64,000 nucleotides of DNA, taken from assembly GCF_001746415.1 (NCBI RefSeq), contig NZ_MEHJ01000001.1, positions 3,431,001-3,495,000 on the forward strand. Reading direction: 5' to 3'. Below the pieces are notes generated by a model that saw only the letters and a list, made by a program, of their open reading frames with translations, made no database searches and was not told where the DNA came from. The stretch is from Streptomyces agglomeratus (GTDB lineage: Bacteria > Actinomycetota > Actinomycetes > Streptomycetales > Streptomycetaceae). How positions within the stretch are numbered: position 1 is the stretch's first letter; each line of letters starts with the position of its first letter. Shown here in pieces: positions 32,961 to 43,030 of the stretch. The translations under genes and the position numbers were made by a program.

Positions 32961-34955
32961 TCACGCTCCGACGGCGGCGACGATGACGGCGGCGATCGCC
33001 AGGACGACGGAACCGGCGAGCAGGGCACTGAGGTAGGTCTGCACATTGCCGGTCTGGGCTCGGCGGACGACGGCGCCGAGGAGGCGCGGGACGGTGCCCG
33101 CACCGCGTACGTACGTCTCGACGACCTCGCGGTCCAGGAAGCGGACCAGCTCGGCGCCCGCCAGGACGGGCCGCACGAAGAGGGTGTGGTAGACGGCGTC
33201 GAGGTGGAAGCCGGCGGCGGCGTGCCGGTGCAGGGGGCCCAGCAGGAGCCGGCCGGGGTCGGCGGGGTCGGGGGCCGACGCGATGTCGCCGTAGGCGGGG
33301 GCGTGGGTGGCGATGGCCTCCGCCTCGGAGACGGCCGGGCTCTTTTCGGGGTGGGCGGCCACGGCGCCGATCGGGGGGCGGGCGGCCATGGCCGTGGTGT
33401 GGCGCCAGGCGCCGTACGTGACCAGTCCGCCGACGAGGGCGACGCCGGTGCCGAGGACCGCCGTGGTGACGGTCGGGGTGAGCGCGTGGCCGTCGAACCA
33501 GTCGTCGAGGTAGGTGACGGCGAGGCCGAAGGCGAGGGAGGGGACAGCGAGGACCCACAGGACGCCGTTCATGACGAGGGGCTGCTTGCCGTGATCCGGG
33601 GCGGCGGGGCCTCGGCCCCGGAAGGCCAGCAGCCACAGGCGGGTGGCGTACGCCGCCGTGAGGAGGGCGGTGAGCAGGCCCGCGACGAGCACGGTCAAGC
33701 CCGCACCGGAGGGGACGCCCGTGGTGTCGCCGAGCGAGGCGTGCTCGGCGGCGACGAGGACGGCTTCCTTGGAGAAGAAACCGGCGAACGGCGGGATCGC
33801 GGCGAGGGCGAACAGGGCGATCGTCATCGTCCAGTAGGCGTCGGGGATGCGCTTGGGCAGGCCGCTCATGCGGGACATGGCGGCCAGCGAGTTGGTACCG
33901 GCGGCGTGGATGATCACGCCGGCGCCGAGGAAGAGGAGCGCCTTGAAGGCGCCGTGGGAGATGAGGTGGAAGACGGCGGCGCCCCGGTCGCCGACGGCCA
34001 GTGCGCCGGTCATGTAGCCGAGCTGGCCGATCGTCGAGTACGCGAGGACGCGCTTGATGTCGTCCTGGGCGAGGGCGGCGAGGGCCGAGCCGACCATCGT
34101 GACGGCGGCCATCACGGCGAGGACGGTCAGGGCGGCGGCGGACGCGGCGAAGACGGGGAGGAGACGGGCCACGAAGTACACACCGGCGGCGACCATCGTC
34201 GCGGCGTGGATCAGCGCGGAGACGGGCGTGGGGCCCGCCATCGCGTCGGGCAGCCAGGTGTGCAGCGGGAACTGGGCCGACTTGCCCGCCACACCGGCGA
34301 GGAGCAGCAGCGCGATCAGCGTCGGGTGGTCGAGCCCGCCGCTGCCGACGGCGCCGAGGATGCCGGTGATCCGGAAGGTGCCGGCGTCGGCGGCGAGCGC
34401 GAAGAGGCCGAAGAGGAAGGGGACGTCGCCGAGCTTGGTGACCAGGAATGCCTTGAGGGAGGCGGCGCGCGCTTCGGGCGTCTCCCAGTAGTGGCCGACG
34501 AGGAAGTACGAGCAGATGCCCATGATCTCCCAGCCGACCAGCAGCACCATCAGGTCGCCGGAGTAGACGACGAGCAGCATCGCGGAGGTGAAGAGGGAGA
34601 CGAGAGCGGCGTACGAGGGGTAGCGCGGGTCGTCGCGCAGGTAGCCCGTCGAGTAGAGCTGCACGCAGGTGGCGACGACCCCGACCAGGACGGCGACGAG
34701 GACCGCGAAGCCGTCGAGGTGCAGGGCGAGGTCGATGGGGACCGAGCCGGTGGGGGTGAGCTGCGTCGACGCGTCGATCGCCCGGCCGCCGCCCTGGCGT
34801 ACGGCGACGATCACGGCCAGCACGGCGGCGGCGAGGGTCGGCAGTACGGCGAGGGGCCGGACGAATCCGGGTGCGGTGCGGCCGAGCAGCAGGCCGGCGG
34901 CGGCGCCGAGGAACGGGAGGAGGGGGACGAGGACGGCGAGGGTCGTGGTCGTCAC
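32961..34955 (-). CDS. nuoL2: NADH-quinone oxidoreductase subunit L of the short cluster (664 aa)
   Basis: Distal antiporter-like subunit. The Glu is in [19 protein letters not shown], and the Lys in [22 protein letters not shown]-terminal region (about 520-664) contains the long lateral helix and last membrane helix ([22 protein letters not shown]). GTG 34955 overlaps the nuoK stop by 4 bases (GTGA). The residues shared by all proton-translocating NuoL proteins are kept. Length is in the usual range. Confidence 0.94.
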   Translation of the reverse strand: MTTTTLAVLVPLLPFLGAAAGLLLGRTAPGFVRPLAVLPTLAAAVLAVIVAVRQGGGRAIDASTQLTPTGSVPIDLALHLDGFAVLVAVLVGVVATCVQLYSTGYLRDDPRYPSYAALVSLFTSAMLLVVYSGDLMVLLVGWEIMGICSYFLVGHYWETPEARAASLKAFLVTKLGDVPFLFGLFALAADAGTFRITGILGAVGSGGLDHPTLIALLLLAGVAGKSAQFPLHTWLPDAMAGPTPVSALIHAATMVAAGVYFVARLLPVFAASAAALTVLAVMAAVTMVGSALAALAQDDIKRVLAYSTIGQLGYMTGALAVGDRGAAVFHLISHGAFKALLFLGAGVIIHAAGTNSLAAMSRMSGLPKRIPDAYWTMTIALFALAAIPPFAGFFSKEAVLVAAEHASLGDTTGVPSGAGLTVLVAGLLTALLTAAYATRLWLLAFRGRGPAAPDHGKQPLVMNGVLWVLAVPSLAFGLAVTYLDDWFDGHALTPTVTTAVLGTGVALVGGLVTYGAWRHTTAMAARPPIGAVAAHPEKSPAVSEAEAIATHAPAYGDIASAPDPADPGRLLLGPLHRHAAAGFHLDAVYHTLFVRPVLAGAELVRFLDREVVETYVRGAGTVPRLLGAVVRRAQTGNVQTYLSALLAGSVVLAIAAVIVAAVGA

Positions 34956-35338
34956 GCGGCGGCCTCAGCCTTCTGTGCGGCCTCGTGTGCGGCCTTGTCT
35001 GCCATGGCGGAAGCCTCGTCGTCGGCGGTCCGGCCCTCGGCGGTGTCGCGCAGCTTGTCGATGTCCGAGGTGCCGCGGTTGCGGTAGACCATCAGGACGA
35101 TCGACAGGCCGATGCCGATCTCCGCCGCGGCGATGGCGATGGTGAACAAGGTCAGTGCCTGGCCGGCGTGGAGGGTGTCGCGCAGCCAGACGTCGAAGGC
35201 GACCAGGTTGAGGTTGACGGCGTTGAGCATCAGCTCGACGGACATCAGGACCAGGATCGCGTTGCGGCGCGCGAGCACTCCGTACAGCCCGGTGCAGAAG
35301 AGAAGGGCGGCGAGCACGGCGGGATAGGCGAGGTGCAT
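34952..35338 (-). CDS. nuoK2: NADH-quinone oxidoreductase subunit K of the short cluster (128 aa)
   Basis: Three-helix membrane subunit. Conserved membrane Glu residues are in [18 protein letters not shown] (about 35) and [18 protein letters not shown] (about 73). The first 100 residues are a standard NuoK. An extra charged tail (about 100-128, [20 protein letters not shown]) is not part of the usual protein. The ATG overlaps the nuoJ stop (TGATG). Confidence 0.94.
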   Translation of the reverse strand: MHLAYPAVLAALLFCTGLYGVLARRNAILVLMSVELMLNAVNLNLVAFDVWLRDTLHAGQALTLFTIAIAAAEIGIGLSIVLMVYRNRGTSDIDKLRDTAEGRTADDEASAMADKAAHEAAQKAEAAA

Positions 35339-35898
35339 CAGCGCTGCTCCTTGTCGCTGTCGCTCTTGCGGGAGAGGACGATGGCGCCGACGAGGGCGGC
35401 GAGCAGCAGGACCGAGAGCGCCTCGAAGGGCAGCACCCAGTGCTGGAAGAGGATCTCGCCGGTCACTTTGGTCGAGCCCTGGGACGGTCCGTCCAGGTCG
35501 ATCCACTGGGTGCGGAACGCGTCCACGACCACCCAGACGAGTGCGGCGGCCGCGGCGACGGCCACCGTGAGGGCGGCCCAGCGGTTGCCCGAGTCGGCGT
35601 CCGGGGAGCGGCCGATGGGGGCCTTGGTGAGCATCAGACCGAAGAGGAGGAGGACGACGACGGAGCCGACGTAGATCAGGACCTGGACCCAGGCGATGAA
35701 CTCGGCTGTGAGCAGGAGGTACTCGACGGAGAGGCCGCCGAGCGCGACGACCAGCCACAGGGCGGCGTGCACCAGCTGCTTGGTGGTGACGGTGACGACG
35801 GCCGCGCCGAGGGTGGCGATGCCGACGAGGACAAAGGCGATCTCGACGCCGGTCGGGGAGAGGAAGCCCTGCTCGGCGGCTGCGGCGAGGTGGCTCAT
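35338..35898 (-). CDS. nuoJ2: NADH-quinone oxidoreductase subunit J of the short cluster (186 aa)
   Basis: Membrane subunit with five helices. The signature segment [20 protein letters not shown] holds the pi-bulge helix with its Tyr/Gly pattern. ATG 35898 overlaps the nuoI stop (ATGA), fixing the start although the frame is open upstream. The central loop ([17 protein letters not shown]) and last helix are normal. Confidence 0.93.
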   Translation of the reverse strand: MSHLAAAAEQGFLSPTGVEIAFVLVGIATLGAAVVTVTTKQLVHAALWLVVALGGLSVEYLLLTAEFIAWVQVLIYVGSVVVLLLFGLMLTKAPIGRSPDADSGNRWAALTVAVAAAAALVWVVVDAFRTQWIDLDGPSQGSTKVTGEILFQHWVLPFEALSVLLLAALVGAIVLSRKSDSDKEQR

Positions 35899-36521
35899 TC
35901 GGCGGGCCCCTCTTCTTCCTGCTGAGCTGCTTGTTCCTGGGCCGCCGGCTTCTGGGCCGCTTGTTCCTGTGCCGCCTGCTCCTGGGCCGCCTGTTCCTGG
36001 GCCGCGGCGAGCTTTTCGGCGGCCTTGCGGGCCGCCGCGAGCTCCTTGGGCTCCTCGGCGCCGGGGTCGAGCGCGGGCGGCTCGGGCACGGTCCACATCC
36101 ATTCGCGGAGCTTGTCCCGCTCGTGGGTGAGCTCGTGGATCTCGGTCTCGGCGTACTCGAACTCCGGGGACCAGAAGAGCGCGTCGAAGGGGCAGACCTC
36201 GATGCAGATACCGCAGTACATGCAGAGCGAGAAGTCGATCGCGAAGCGGTCGAGGACGTTGCGGCTGCGTTCGCGGCCGCCGGGGACTGCCGCCGGGACC
36301 GTCTCCTTGTGCGAGTCGATGTAGATGCACCAGTCGGGGCACTCGCGCGCGCAGAGCATGCAGACCGTGCAGTTCTCCTCGAAGAGGCCGATCACGCCGC
36401 GCGAGCGCGGCGGCAGTTCGGGCTGGACGTCCGGGTACTGCGCGGTGACGGTCTTCTTCGTCATCGTGCGCAGCGTGACGGCCAGGCCCTTGGCGAGGCC
36501 GGAGCCGGGGATCGGGGGCAT
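35895..36521 (-). CDS. nuoI2: NADH-quinone oxidoreductase subunit I (two [4Fe-4S]) of the short cluster (208 aa)
   Basis: Peripheral-arm subunit that carries clusters N6a and N6b. The cysteines are C51/C54/C57/C61 ([12 protein letters not shown]) and C100/C103/C106/C110 ([12 protein letters not shown]). The core ends near residue 160. After it comes an Ala/Gln/Glu-rich tail with repeated AAQEQ units (about 172-200), not part of the family. ATG 36521 overlaps the nuoH stop (TAATG). In the absence of nuoE/F/G this subunit is the likely electron entry point. Confidence 0.93.
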   Translation of the reverse strand: MPPIPGSGLAKGLAVTLRTMTKKTVTAQYPDVQPELPPRSRGVIGLFEENCTVCMLCARECPDWCIYIDSHKETVPAAVPGGRERSRNVLDRFAIDFSLCMYCGICIEVCPFDALFWSPEFEYAETEIHELTHERDKLREWMWTVPEPPALDPGAEEPKELAAARKAAEKLAAAQEQAAQEQAAQEQAAQKPAAQEQAAQQEEEGPAE

Positions 36522-37489
36522 TACTGGATCGCCACCTTCACGATTCCGGTCAGCGCGATCTGCGCGAGAGCGAGTGGGATGAGTACGGTCCAGGCGAGCT
36601 TCTGGAGCTGGTCCTCGCGCAGCCGGGGGTAGGTCACGCGCAGCCAGATGACGCCGAAGGCGAGGATCGCGGTCTTCAACAGCGTCCAGACCCAGCCGAG
36701 GCCGTCCGCGCCCCAGGGGCCGTGCCAGCCGCCGAGGAACAGGACGGTGGTCAGGCCGCACAGGACGACGATTCCGGCGTACTCCGCGAGCAGGAACAGC
36801 GCGAAGCGCAGGCCCGTGTACTCGGTGTACGCGCCGAAGATGATCTCGGAGTCGGCGACCGGCATGTCGAAGGGCGGCCGCTGGAGTTCCGCGAGGCCGG
36901 CGACGAAGAACACGATCGCGCCGACGATCTGCCACGGCAGCCACCACCACTCGAAGGCGTTCAGGATGCCCGGCAGCGAGACGGTGCCGGCCGCCATCGC
37001 CACGGAGGCGGCGGCGAGCAGCATCGGCAGTTCGTACGCGAGGAGCTGGGCGGCGGTGCGCAGGCCGCCGAGCAGGGAGAACTTGTTGGCCGAGGCCCAG
37101 CCCGCCATCAGCGAGCCGAGCACGCCCACGCCCATGACGGCGAGCACGAAGAAGATGCCCGCGTCGATGACCTGGCCGACCGCGCCCTCGCTCGGGCCGA
37201 TCGGGATCGCGACGAGCACCAGGAGGTACGGGAGGAGCGCTACGGCGGGGGCGAGCTGGAAGATGCGGCGGTCGGCGTTGGCCGGGACGATGTCTTCCTT
37301 CTGCGCGAACTTCACGCCGTCGGCGACGAGCTGGGCCCAGCCGTGGAAGCCGCCCGCGTACATGGGGCCGAGGCGGCCCTGCATGTGTGCCATCACCTTG
37401 TGCTCGGTCTGCCCCACGACGAGGGGAAGGACCATGAACACGGCGAAGACGATGACCAGGCGCAGGGCGACATCGAGTACGTCGTTCAC
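36521..37489 (-). CDS. nuoH2: NADH-quinone oxidoreductase subunit H of the short cluster (322 aa)
   Basis: Membrane subunit that forms part of the quinone chamber and couples redox to pumping. Eight helices; the signature [21 protein letters not shown] (about 39-59) and [20 protein letters not shown] (about 205-225, with the conserved acidic loop) are present. GTG 37489 overlaps the nuoC stop (GTGA). In a full nuo operon nuoDEFG would lie between nuoC and nuoH. Here the two genes are directly fused by overlap, so nothing was lost by a local gap in the window. Confidence 0.94.
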   Translation of the reverse strand: MNDVLDVALRLVIVFAVFMVLPLVVGQTEHKVMAHMQGRLGPMYAGGFHGWAQLVADGVKFAQKEDIVPANADRRIFQLAPAVALLPYLLVLVAIPIGPSEGAVGQVIDAGIFFVLAVMGVGVLGSLMAGWASANKFSLLGGLRTAAQLLAYELPMLLAAASVAMAAGTVSLPGILNAFEWWWLPWQIVGAIVFFVAGLAELQRPPFDMPVADSEIIFGAYTEYTGLRFALFLLAEYAGIVVLCGLTTVLFLGGWHGPWGADGLGWVWTLLKTAILAFGVIWLRVTYPRLREDQLQKLAWTVLIPLALAQIALTGIVKVAIQ

Positions 37490-38856
37490 GCGTCGTCGCT
37501 CCCTCGGTCCGGGGTGGGGCCGGTCGTGTCCTCGTCTGTGGAGCCGGCGGCCGGCCGGCCGGGCTCCTTCGCGGCGGCCGCGTCACCGCCCAGGGCTTCT
37601 TCGGCGGCCGCGTCGGCGGCTTCCGCCGCGTCGGCGTCGGTGTCGGCGGAAGCGCCCGTTCTGGTGGCGGCTTCCTTGCCCGGTTGCGTCTTCCGCCGCT
37701 TCTGCGGACCGGTCTCCGCCTGCGCGTCCTCGTCCTGGAAGGCGGGGCGTGCGTGGTGCCAGGGCGCGTCCGCGCTGCGCGCGGGCGGCGCGGGCGGTGC
37801 CGCCGGGGCGTCGGACCCGGCTTCGGCGGATGCCGCCGACGGTGTCGGGGCCTCCAGCTCGGGGGACGGCTCCGGCGCGGCTGCTGGGGTGGCTGTCGCG
37901 TCCGCCGCCGATGCGCCGGCGGCGGCCTGGCTCGCCGAGCCCTCGGCCGCGCTGCGGGTACGGCGCGGGGGCCTCGCCGGAGTGCCTTCCTCCGCCGGTG
38001 CGGCCGCCGGTGCGGCGGCTTCCGCCGCCTGGCTCGCCGAGCCCTCGCTCACGCTGCGGGCGCGGCGCGGGGGCCTCGGGGCGGTGCCTTCCGGTGCGGT
38101 GCCTTCCGGTGCGGTGCCTTCCGGTGCGGGGGTCGCCGCCTCCGCCGCCTGGGTCGCGGAGCCCTCGGCCACGCTGCGGGCGCGGCGCGGCGGACGGTCA
38201 CCTGCCGCACCTGCCGCACCTGCCGCACGCGGGGTGCGGGCGGGGCGGGCCGGCGCGGGCGGGAGCTGGCCCTTCAAGGGGCCCCACTCGTTCGGGTCCG
38301 GAACGCCCGGCGGCAGCATCTGGCGGCGCTTCGGCCCACCGTGGTCCGACTCCCCCGGCTCCTTCGCGCCCGGCCACGCCTTGGCGACCCGGGCCGCCAG
38401 GACGAAGTCCTTGCGCAGCGGATGTCCCTCGAAGCCCTCGGGCAGCAGGAGCGGAACCAGGTGCGGGTGGCCGGTGAAGTCGACACCGAACATCTCGTGC
38501 GTCTCACGCTCGTGCCACTGCGCGCCGGCGTAGACCTCGACGGCGGACGGTACGGCGGGCGCCGCGTGCGGAACGGTCGTGCGCAGCAGAAGGCGCCGTA
38601 CCGTACGGCCTTCGAGGGCGACGACGTGGGCGCACACGCGGAATCCCGTGCCCGGCTCGTCGACCGCGCTCAGCCAGTCGAAGTACGTGCAGCCCAGCTT
38701 GTCGCGCGCGATCTCCAGCGCCGCGATCCAGGAGCCGACCGGGACGTCGACGGTCAGCAGGTCGTAGCTGTGCTCGGCGGTCGCTTCCTCGCCGAAGATC
38801 TCGGTGACGGCGCCGGGCAGGGCGTCGTACGCCGTCGTGCGGTTCGCGTCGCTCAC
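37486..38856 (-). CDS. nuoC2: NADH-quinone oxidoreductase subunit C with long repeat-rich tail (456 aa)
   Basis: The NuoC core (30-kDa subunit) is about residues 1-190: [20 protein letters not shown], the [19 protein letters not shown] signature and [15 protein letters not shown]. The remaining 260 residues are disordered Ala/Pro/Glu with three copies of a [23 protein letters not shown] unit and three EGTAP repeats. There is no NuoD sequence in the tail, so it is not a NuoCD fusion. GTG 38856 overlaps the nuoB stop (GTGA). The tail is unlike any NuoC I know and may be fast-evolving linker. Confidence 0.9.
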   Translation of the reverse strand: MSDANRTTAYDALPGAVTEIFGEEATAEHSYDLLTVDVPVGSWIAALEIARDKLGCTYFDWLSAVDEPGTGFRVCAHVVALEGRTVRRLLLRTTVPHAAPAVPSAVEVYAGAQWHERETHEMFGVDFTGHPHLVPLLLPEGFEGHPLRKDFVLAARVAKAWPGAKEPGESDHGGPKRRQMLPPGVPDPNEWGPLKGQLPPAPARPARTPRAAGAAGAAGDRPPRRARSVAEGSATQAAEAATPAPEGTAPEGTAPEGTAPRPPRRARSVSEGSASQAAEAAAPAAAPAEEGTPARPPRRTRSAAEGSASQAAAGASAADATATPAAAPEPSPELEAPTPSAASAEAGSDAPAAPPAPPARSADAPWHHARPAFQDEDAQAETGPQKRRKTQPGKEAATRTGASADTDADAAEAADAAAEEALGGDAAAAKEPGRPAAGSTDEDTTGPTPDRGSDDA

Positions 38857-39443
38857 TTCACGTCCTCCCCGGGGGCCGGCGGCGGAGTGACGAGTCCGCT
38901 GCGCAGCGCCGCGGTGGACGGCCGGCTGCCGTGGCCGTAGCGCTCGCTCAGCGACTCGCGGGCGATCTTCTCCTGGAGCTTGAGGATGCCCTGGAGCAGG
39001 GCCTCGGGCCGCGGCGGGCAGCCCGGTACGTACACGTCGACCGGGATGATCTGGTCGACGCCCTTCGTCACGGAGTACGAGTCCCAGTAGGGGCCGCCGC
39101 AGTTGGAGCAGGCGCCGAAGGAGATGACGTACTTCGGCTCGGGCATCTGCTCGTACAGCCGCTTGACGGCCGGGGCCATCTTGTCCGTGACCGTGCCGGA
39201 GACGACCATCAGGTCGGCCTGGCGCGGTCCCGGCGCGAAGGGGATCACGCCGAGCCGGATGAAGTCGTGGCGCGCCATCGACGCGGCGATGAACTCGATC
39301 GCGCAGCAGGCGAGACCGAAGTTGAAGACCCACAGGCTGTAGCGGCGACCCCAGTTCAGGACCACCTTCATGGGCTCCGGTGCGAGGCGGGCGAGAGCTC
39401 CCAGGCGCTTGGGCTCGGGGAGGTCGACAGGGGTCACGTCCAT
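38853..39443 (-). CDS. nuoB2: NADH-quinone oxidoreductase subunit B (N2 cluster) of the short cluster (196 aa)
   Basis: Carries the terminal [4Fe-4S] cluster N2 that reduces quinone. The ligands are C46/C47 (LACCAIEF), C112 ([11 protein letters not shown]) and C142 ([10 protein letters not shown]), all present. C115 is an extra cysteine. ATG 39443 overlaps the nuoA end by 10 bases; a GTG at 39437 (GTGA overlap) is an alternative start. The C-terminal 25 residues are a Pro/Gly-rich extension. Confidence 0.94.
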   Translation of the reverse strand: MDVTPVDLPEPKRLGALARLAPEPMKVVLNWGRRYSLWVFNFGLACCAIEFIAASMARHDFIRLGVIPFAPGPRQADLMVVSGTVTDKMAPAVKRLYEQMPEPKYVISFGACSNCGGPYWDSYSVTKGVDQIIPVDVYVPGCPPRPEALLQGILKLQEKIARESLSERYGHGSRPSTAALRSGLVTPPPAPGEDVK

Positions 39444-39826
39444 TCGAGGACGCCCTTCTTCCATGCGTACAGCAGTCCCACGGCCAGGAAGCCGAGGAAG
39501 ATGAACATCTCGACCAGCGTCGTCGCGCCGTACTCCGGCGCGGCGAAGACCGTCGCCCAGGGGAAGAGGAAGATCGAGTCGACGGCGAAGATCACGTACA
39601 GGAAGGCGTAGACGTAGTAACGGACCTGCGTGTGCGCCCAGCCCTCTCCGACCGGGTCCACGCCGCATTCGTACGTCAGCAGCTTCTCCGGCGTCGGCAC
39701 GACCGGCCGCAGCAGTCGCCCGGCCCCGAAGGCCACGGCGACGAAGAGGACGCCGATGACTGCGAGCAGTCCGACGACCGAGTAACTCTGGAAGTACCCG
39801 TCCGCGAGAACCGTCGGTTCCGGCAC
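39434..39826 (-). CDS. nuoA2: NADH-quinone oxidoreductase subunit A of the short cluster (130 aa)
   Basis: Three-helix membrane subunit and first gene of the operon. GTG 39826 ([20 protein letters not shown]) has AGAGGGG ahead. The conserved loop is [24 protein letters not shown], and the second helix has [15 protein letters not shown] with its Glu/Asp pattern. The loop Cys that shields the quinone site is present (YECG). Confidence 0.94.
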   Translation of the reverse strand: MPEPTVLADGYFQSYSVVGLLAVIGVLFVAVAFGAGRLLRPVVPTPEKLLTYECGVDPVGEGWAHTQVRYYVYAFLYVIFAVDSIFLFPWATVFAAPEYGATTLVEMFIFLGFLAVGLLYAWKKGVLEWT

Positions 39827-39893
39827 GTCCGCCCCTCTCGCTCCCTGGCTGCGTCGGCCACATCGGCCGCGTTCGACGATCTGTACGCACGGG

Positions 39894-39921
39894 AGTCTAG
39901 GCCCTGGTAAAGACCCGGTAA
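39894..39921 (-). promoter_or_regulatory. Possible nuoA2 promoter
   Basis: Minus-strand TTACCG (39921-39916), 16 bases, TAGACT (39899-39894). The spacer is one short and the -35 box is weak. It is the best candidate in the gap shared with the divergent sensor-kinase gene. Confidence 0.35.
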
Positions 39922-40014
39922 GCAGCCGTCTCACGCAGGGGTGGGGTTATCCCTACTTCCGCGCACCCAGTTACCCCATGGCATCCCTCGCCGGCGCCCG
40001 GCAGGGTGAGCGTC

Positions 40015-41379
40015 ATGACCGCCAGCGCCAGCGACCACATCCCAGATTACGACCGGTCAGACCGGCCGGAGGGCCCGTCCGGCCCACCCGGCCCGTCCGG
40101 CACGCCCGAGCTGTCGGGCGGGCCGCGGACCCGCCCCCCGGCCCGGCCCGAGCCCGTCCGCTTCCCGTACGGCTCCGGCACCTGGAAGGAGATCGCGCAT
40201 CTCCTCCTCAACCTGCCGATGGCTCTCATCGGCTTCGTGTTCGTCGTGGTGGCTCTCGTCCTCGGGGGCGGCCTCTCGGTCACGGTGATCGGCCTGCCCG
40301 TGGTGGTGGCGGGGCTGTTGGGGGCGCGCCTGCTCGGCGCGGTCGAGCGGGCGCGGGCACGCGCGCTGCTCCGCCTGTACGTCGACGAGCCGAGCCCGGC
40401 GGCCGCGGGACGGCCGGGCGGCTTCCTCCCGTGGCTGTGGAACGGCCTGAAGGATCCGGTGGGCTGGCGGACGGCGCTGTTCGCGTTCATCCGGCTGCCG
40501 TGGGGGGTGCTCACCTTCGCCGTCACGTTGACCGGGCTCTTCGTGCTGTGGCCGGTGCTGCCGTACCTCGCGCGGGCGATGACCAATGCCGACCGGGCGA
40601 TGGTGCGCGGTCTGCTCTGTCCCTCCGGCGAACTGGAGAGGCGCATCGCCGAGCTGGAGGTGGACCGGGGCGTCGTCGTCGACACCGCGGCCGCCGACCT
40701 GCGGCGCATCGAACGCGACCTGCACGACGGGGCCCAGGCCAGGCTCGTGGCGCTCGCCATGGGGCTCGGCATGGCGAAGGAGAAGCTGACCGGCGACTTC
40801 AAGGACCCGGTCGCCGCCGCGGCGATGATCGGCGAGGCGCACGGCGAGGTGAAGCTGGCCTTGCAGGAGCTGCGCGACCTTGCGCGCGGCATCCACCCCG
40901 CCGTGCTGACCGACCGAGGTCTGGACGCGGCGCTCTCGTCGATCGCGTCGCGCTGCACGGTTCCGGTGCGGGTGAGCGTCGACCTGACGGAACGTCCGGC
41001 CGAGGCGATCGAGGGCATCGCGTACTTCACGGTCTCCGAGCTGCTCCAGAACGTCAGCAAGCACAGCGGCGCGCGGTCCGCGTCGGTGGATGTGCGGCGC
41101 GGCGGCAAACGCCTGCTGATCCGGGTGCGGGACGACGGGCGGGGCGGCGCGCGGCTGGACGGTGGTACGGGCATGGCCGGTCTGGCCGACCGGCTCGGTG
41201 CGGTGGACGGCCTGTTCGCCGTCGACTCCCCGGTGGGCGGGCCGACCACGGTGACGGGCGAACTGCCGTGGCGGGGCCGCCACAGGACTCCCGGAGCGCC
41301 GGCGAGGGCCGGGAGTACGGACAAGGGTGTGGCCAAGCGCGACGCCGGGGTGGGGAAAACCCCCGGTCGTAAACGGTGA
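40015..41379 (+). CDS. Two-component sensor histidine kinase, NarL-partner type, copy 1 (454 aa)
   Basis: Membrane sensor kinase. A Pro/Gly-rich N-terminus (1-45) precedes a sensor domain with about four hydrophobic helices (LLLNLPMALIGFVFVVVALV; VTVIGLPVVVAGLLGARLL; LTFAVTLTGLFVLWPVLPYL). The HisKA_3 helix has ERDLHDGAQARLVALAM, where the His is phosphorylated. The ATPase domain has ELLQNVSKHS and DDGRGGARLDGGTGMAGL. ATG 40015 is taken; GTG 40006 is possible. It is followed by a paralogue and one response regulator, and is divergent from the nuo cluster, which makes respiration genes a plausible target. Confidence 0.88.
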   Translation: MTASASDHIPDYDRSDRPEGPSGPPGPSGTPELSGGPRTRPPARPEPVRFPYGSGTWKEIAHLLLNLPMALIGFVFVVVALVLGGGLSVTVIGLPVVVAGLLGARLLGAVERARARALLRLYVDEPSPAAAGRPGGFLPWLWNGLKDPVGWRTALFAFIRLPWGVLTFAVTLTGLFVLWPVLPYLARAMTNADRAMVRGLLCPSGELERRIAELEVDRGVVVDTAAADLRRIERDLHDGAQARLVALAMGLGMAKEKLTGDFKDPVAAAAMIGEAHGEVKLALQELRDLARGIHPAVLTDRGLDAALSSIASRCTVPVRVSVDLTERPAEAIEGIAYFTVSELLQNVSKHSGARSASVDVRRGGKRLLIRVRDDGRGGARLDGGTGMAGLADRLGAVDGLFAVDSPVGGPTTVTGELPWRGRHRTPGAPARAGSTDKGVAKRDAGVGKTPGRKR

Positions 41380-41469
41380 CCGGCCTCATGGTCCGGGCCC
41401 GGCCGTCCCAGCATTCTTGAATCGCACGGCAACTTGTCGGAACGACCAGAGCAGAAACGGACGGCAGCG

Positions 41470-42816
41470 ATGGCCACGGAGTACGCACCGCAGACCCGGG
41501 ACCAGTGGGCTCCCCAGGGCCGGCCCCCGAGGAGGCACGTCCTTCCCCCCGCGCTGCGCGCGCCGATCGAGGCCCGGACCTGGCGCGAGTTCGGCTACCT
41601 GATGCTCAGCCTGCCGATCAGCGTGCTGCTCTTCGTCTTCGCGGTCACGATGACGTCGCTGGGCATGGGCCTGCTGATCACCTTCCTCGGCGTACCGGTA
41701 CTGGCGTTGTGCCTGGCCGGCTGCCGCGGTCTCGGGGCGATGGAACGGGCCCGCGCCAGGGTGCTGCTCAAACTGGACGTGGCGGACCCGGCGCCCGTAC
41801 GGCCCAAGCCGGGCGGCGGCCCGATGTCCTGGATGGGCGCGATGCTCAAGAGCGGGACGTCCTGGCGGCATCTGCTGTACGCCGTCCTGCACATGCCGTG
41901 GGCGGTGTTCGCGTTCAGTGTGTCGCTGACCTTCTGGTCGTACGGCTGGGCGATGCTCACGTATCCGCTGTGGCAGTGGACGTTCCCGGTCTATGCCGGA
42001 GTCGACGGACTTCAGCTGTACGGCGACAGCACGCACAACGTCTACCTCGACAGCCCCGTCGAACTGGGCCTTACCGGCGCGGTCGGCCTGCTCCTCACCC
42101 TCGCCACCCCGTGGCTCATCCGCGGCCTGGCGGCCGCGGACCGGGTGATGGTGGCCGGGCTGCTCGGCCCGTCGAGGCTCGCCACCCGCGTCTCCGAGCT
42201 GGAGTCGGACCGGGGCGTCGTCGTCGACACGGCGGCCGCCGACCTGCGGCGCATCGAACGCGACCTGCACGACGGGGCCCAGGCCAGGCTCGTCGCCCTC
42301 GCCATGGACCTGGGCCTGGCCAAGGAGAAGCTGACGGACGACCCGGAGGCCGCGGCGCGCATGGTGGACGAGGCGCACGGCGAGGTGAAGATCGCCCTTC
42401 AGGAACTGCGGGACCTGGCCCGCGGCATCCACCCGGCGGTCCTCACCGACCGCGGGCTGGACGCGGCGCTCTCGGCGGTGGCCTCCCGGTGCACGGTGCC
42501 GGTGCGGGTCGAGGTGGACCTTCCGGCGCGGCCGGCCCCGGCCATCGAGGGCATCGCGTACTTCACCGTCTCGGAGCTGCTCCAGAACGTCAGCAAGCAC
42601 GCACGGGCCTCCCGGGCCACGGTCGAGGTGTGGCAGACGGCGGACCGGCTGATGCTCCAGGTGAGCGACGACGGGCAGGGCGGGGCGGACACAACGGCCG
42701 GCTCGGGCCTGGCGGGGCTCGCGGAGCGGCTCGACGCGGTCGACGGAATCCTGGTCGTCGACTCCCCGGCGGGCGGCCCGACCACCGTTACGGCGGAGCT
42801 GCCCTGGCGCGGCTGA
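41470..42816 (+). CDS. Two-component sensor histidine kinase, copy 2 (448 aa)
   Basis: Paralogue of the preceding gene with the same layout: N-terminal sensor domain with helices, HisKA_3 ERDLHDGAQARLVALAMDLG, and HATPase LLQNVSKHARASRA and DDGQGGADTTAGSGLAGL. The sensor part differs from copy 1 (an extra extracytoplasmic stretch LQLYGDSTHNVYLDSPVELG), so it probably senses a different signal. 87 bases around the phospho-His (42207-42293) match 40662-40748 with a single difference. ATG 41470 is chosen; an upstream TTG (41434) has no better support. Ends at hairpin 42871. Confidence 0.88.
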   Translation: MATEYAPQTRDQWAPQGRPPRRHVLPPALRAPIEARTWREFGYLMLSLPISVLLFVFAVTMTSLGMGLLITFLGVPVLALCLAGCRGLGAMERARARVLLKLDVADPAPVRPKPGGGPMSWMGAMLKSGTSWRHLLYAVLHMPWAVFAFSVSLTFWSYGWAMLTYPLWQWTFPVYAGVDGLQLYGDSTHNVYLDSPVELGLTGAVGLLLTLATPWLIRGLAAADRVMVAGLLGPSRLATRVSELESDRGVVVDTAAADLRRIERDLHDGAQARLVALAMDLGLAKEKLTDDPEAAARMVDEAHGEVKIALQELRDLARGIHPAVLTDRGLDAALSAVASRCTVPVRVEVDLPARPAPAIEGIAYFTVSELLQNVSKHARASRATVEVWQTADRLMLQVSDDGQGGADTTAGSGLAGLAERLDAVDGILVVDSPAGGPTTVTAELPWRG

Positions 42817-42870
42817 CGCGCCGGCCGGCCCGCCGACCTGTCACCCGCCGACCTACCCCCGCCGCCACCC

Positions 42871-42901
42871 CCGCCACCCGGCGTTCCTCGCCGGGTGGCG
42901 G
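42871..42901 (+). terminator. Terminator after the second kinase gene
   Basis: Perfect 13-base arms (42871-42883 and 42889-42901) with the loop TTCCT. There is no T-run after it, as often in high-GC actinobacteria. It would separate the kinases from the response regulator, which has its own 214-base upstream gap. Confidence 0.65.
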
Positions 42902-43030
42902 GCCCGCTCCCCCGATCCCCTGAGAGTCGTACACCACGAATCCCCGCACCCGGCCGCACATCAGTCCGGTTCCTGGGATGCTGGGTCCGACGTTACGGGG
43001 AGAGATCAATTACTGGGGGGCTGCGGGGCC

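Noticed and set aside
31533..35087. Plus-strand open frame of about 1180 codons opposite nuoL, nuoM and nuoN
   Set aside because: Composition is Asp/Gly/Glu/Arg-rich mirror sequence of membrane-helix codons. The opposite strand holds three well-conserved antiporter subunits.
37486..38856. NuoC as a NuoCD fusion supplying the missing NuoD
   Set aside because: The extra 260 residues are low-complexity repeats without any NuoD motif.
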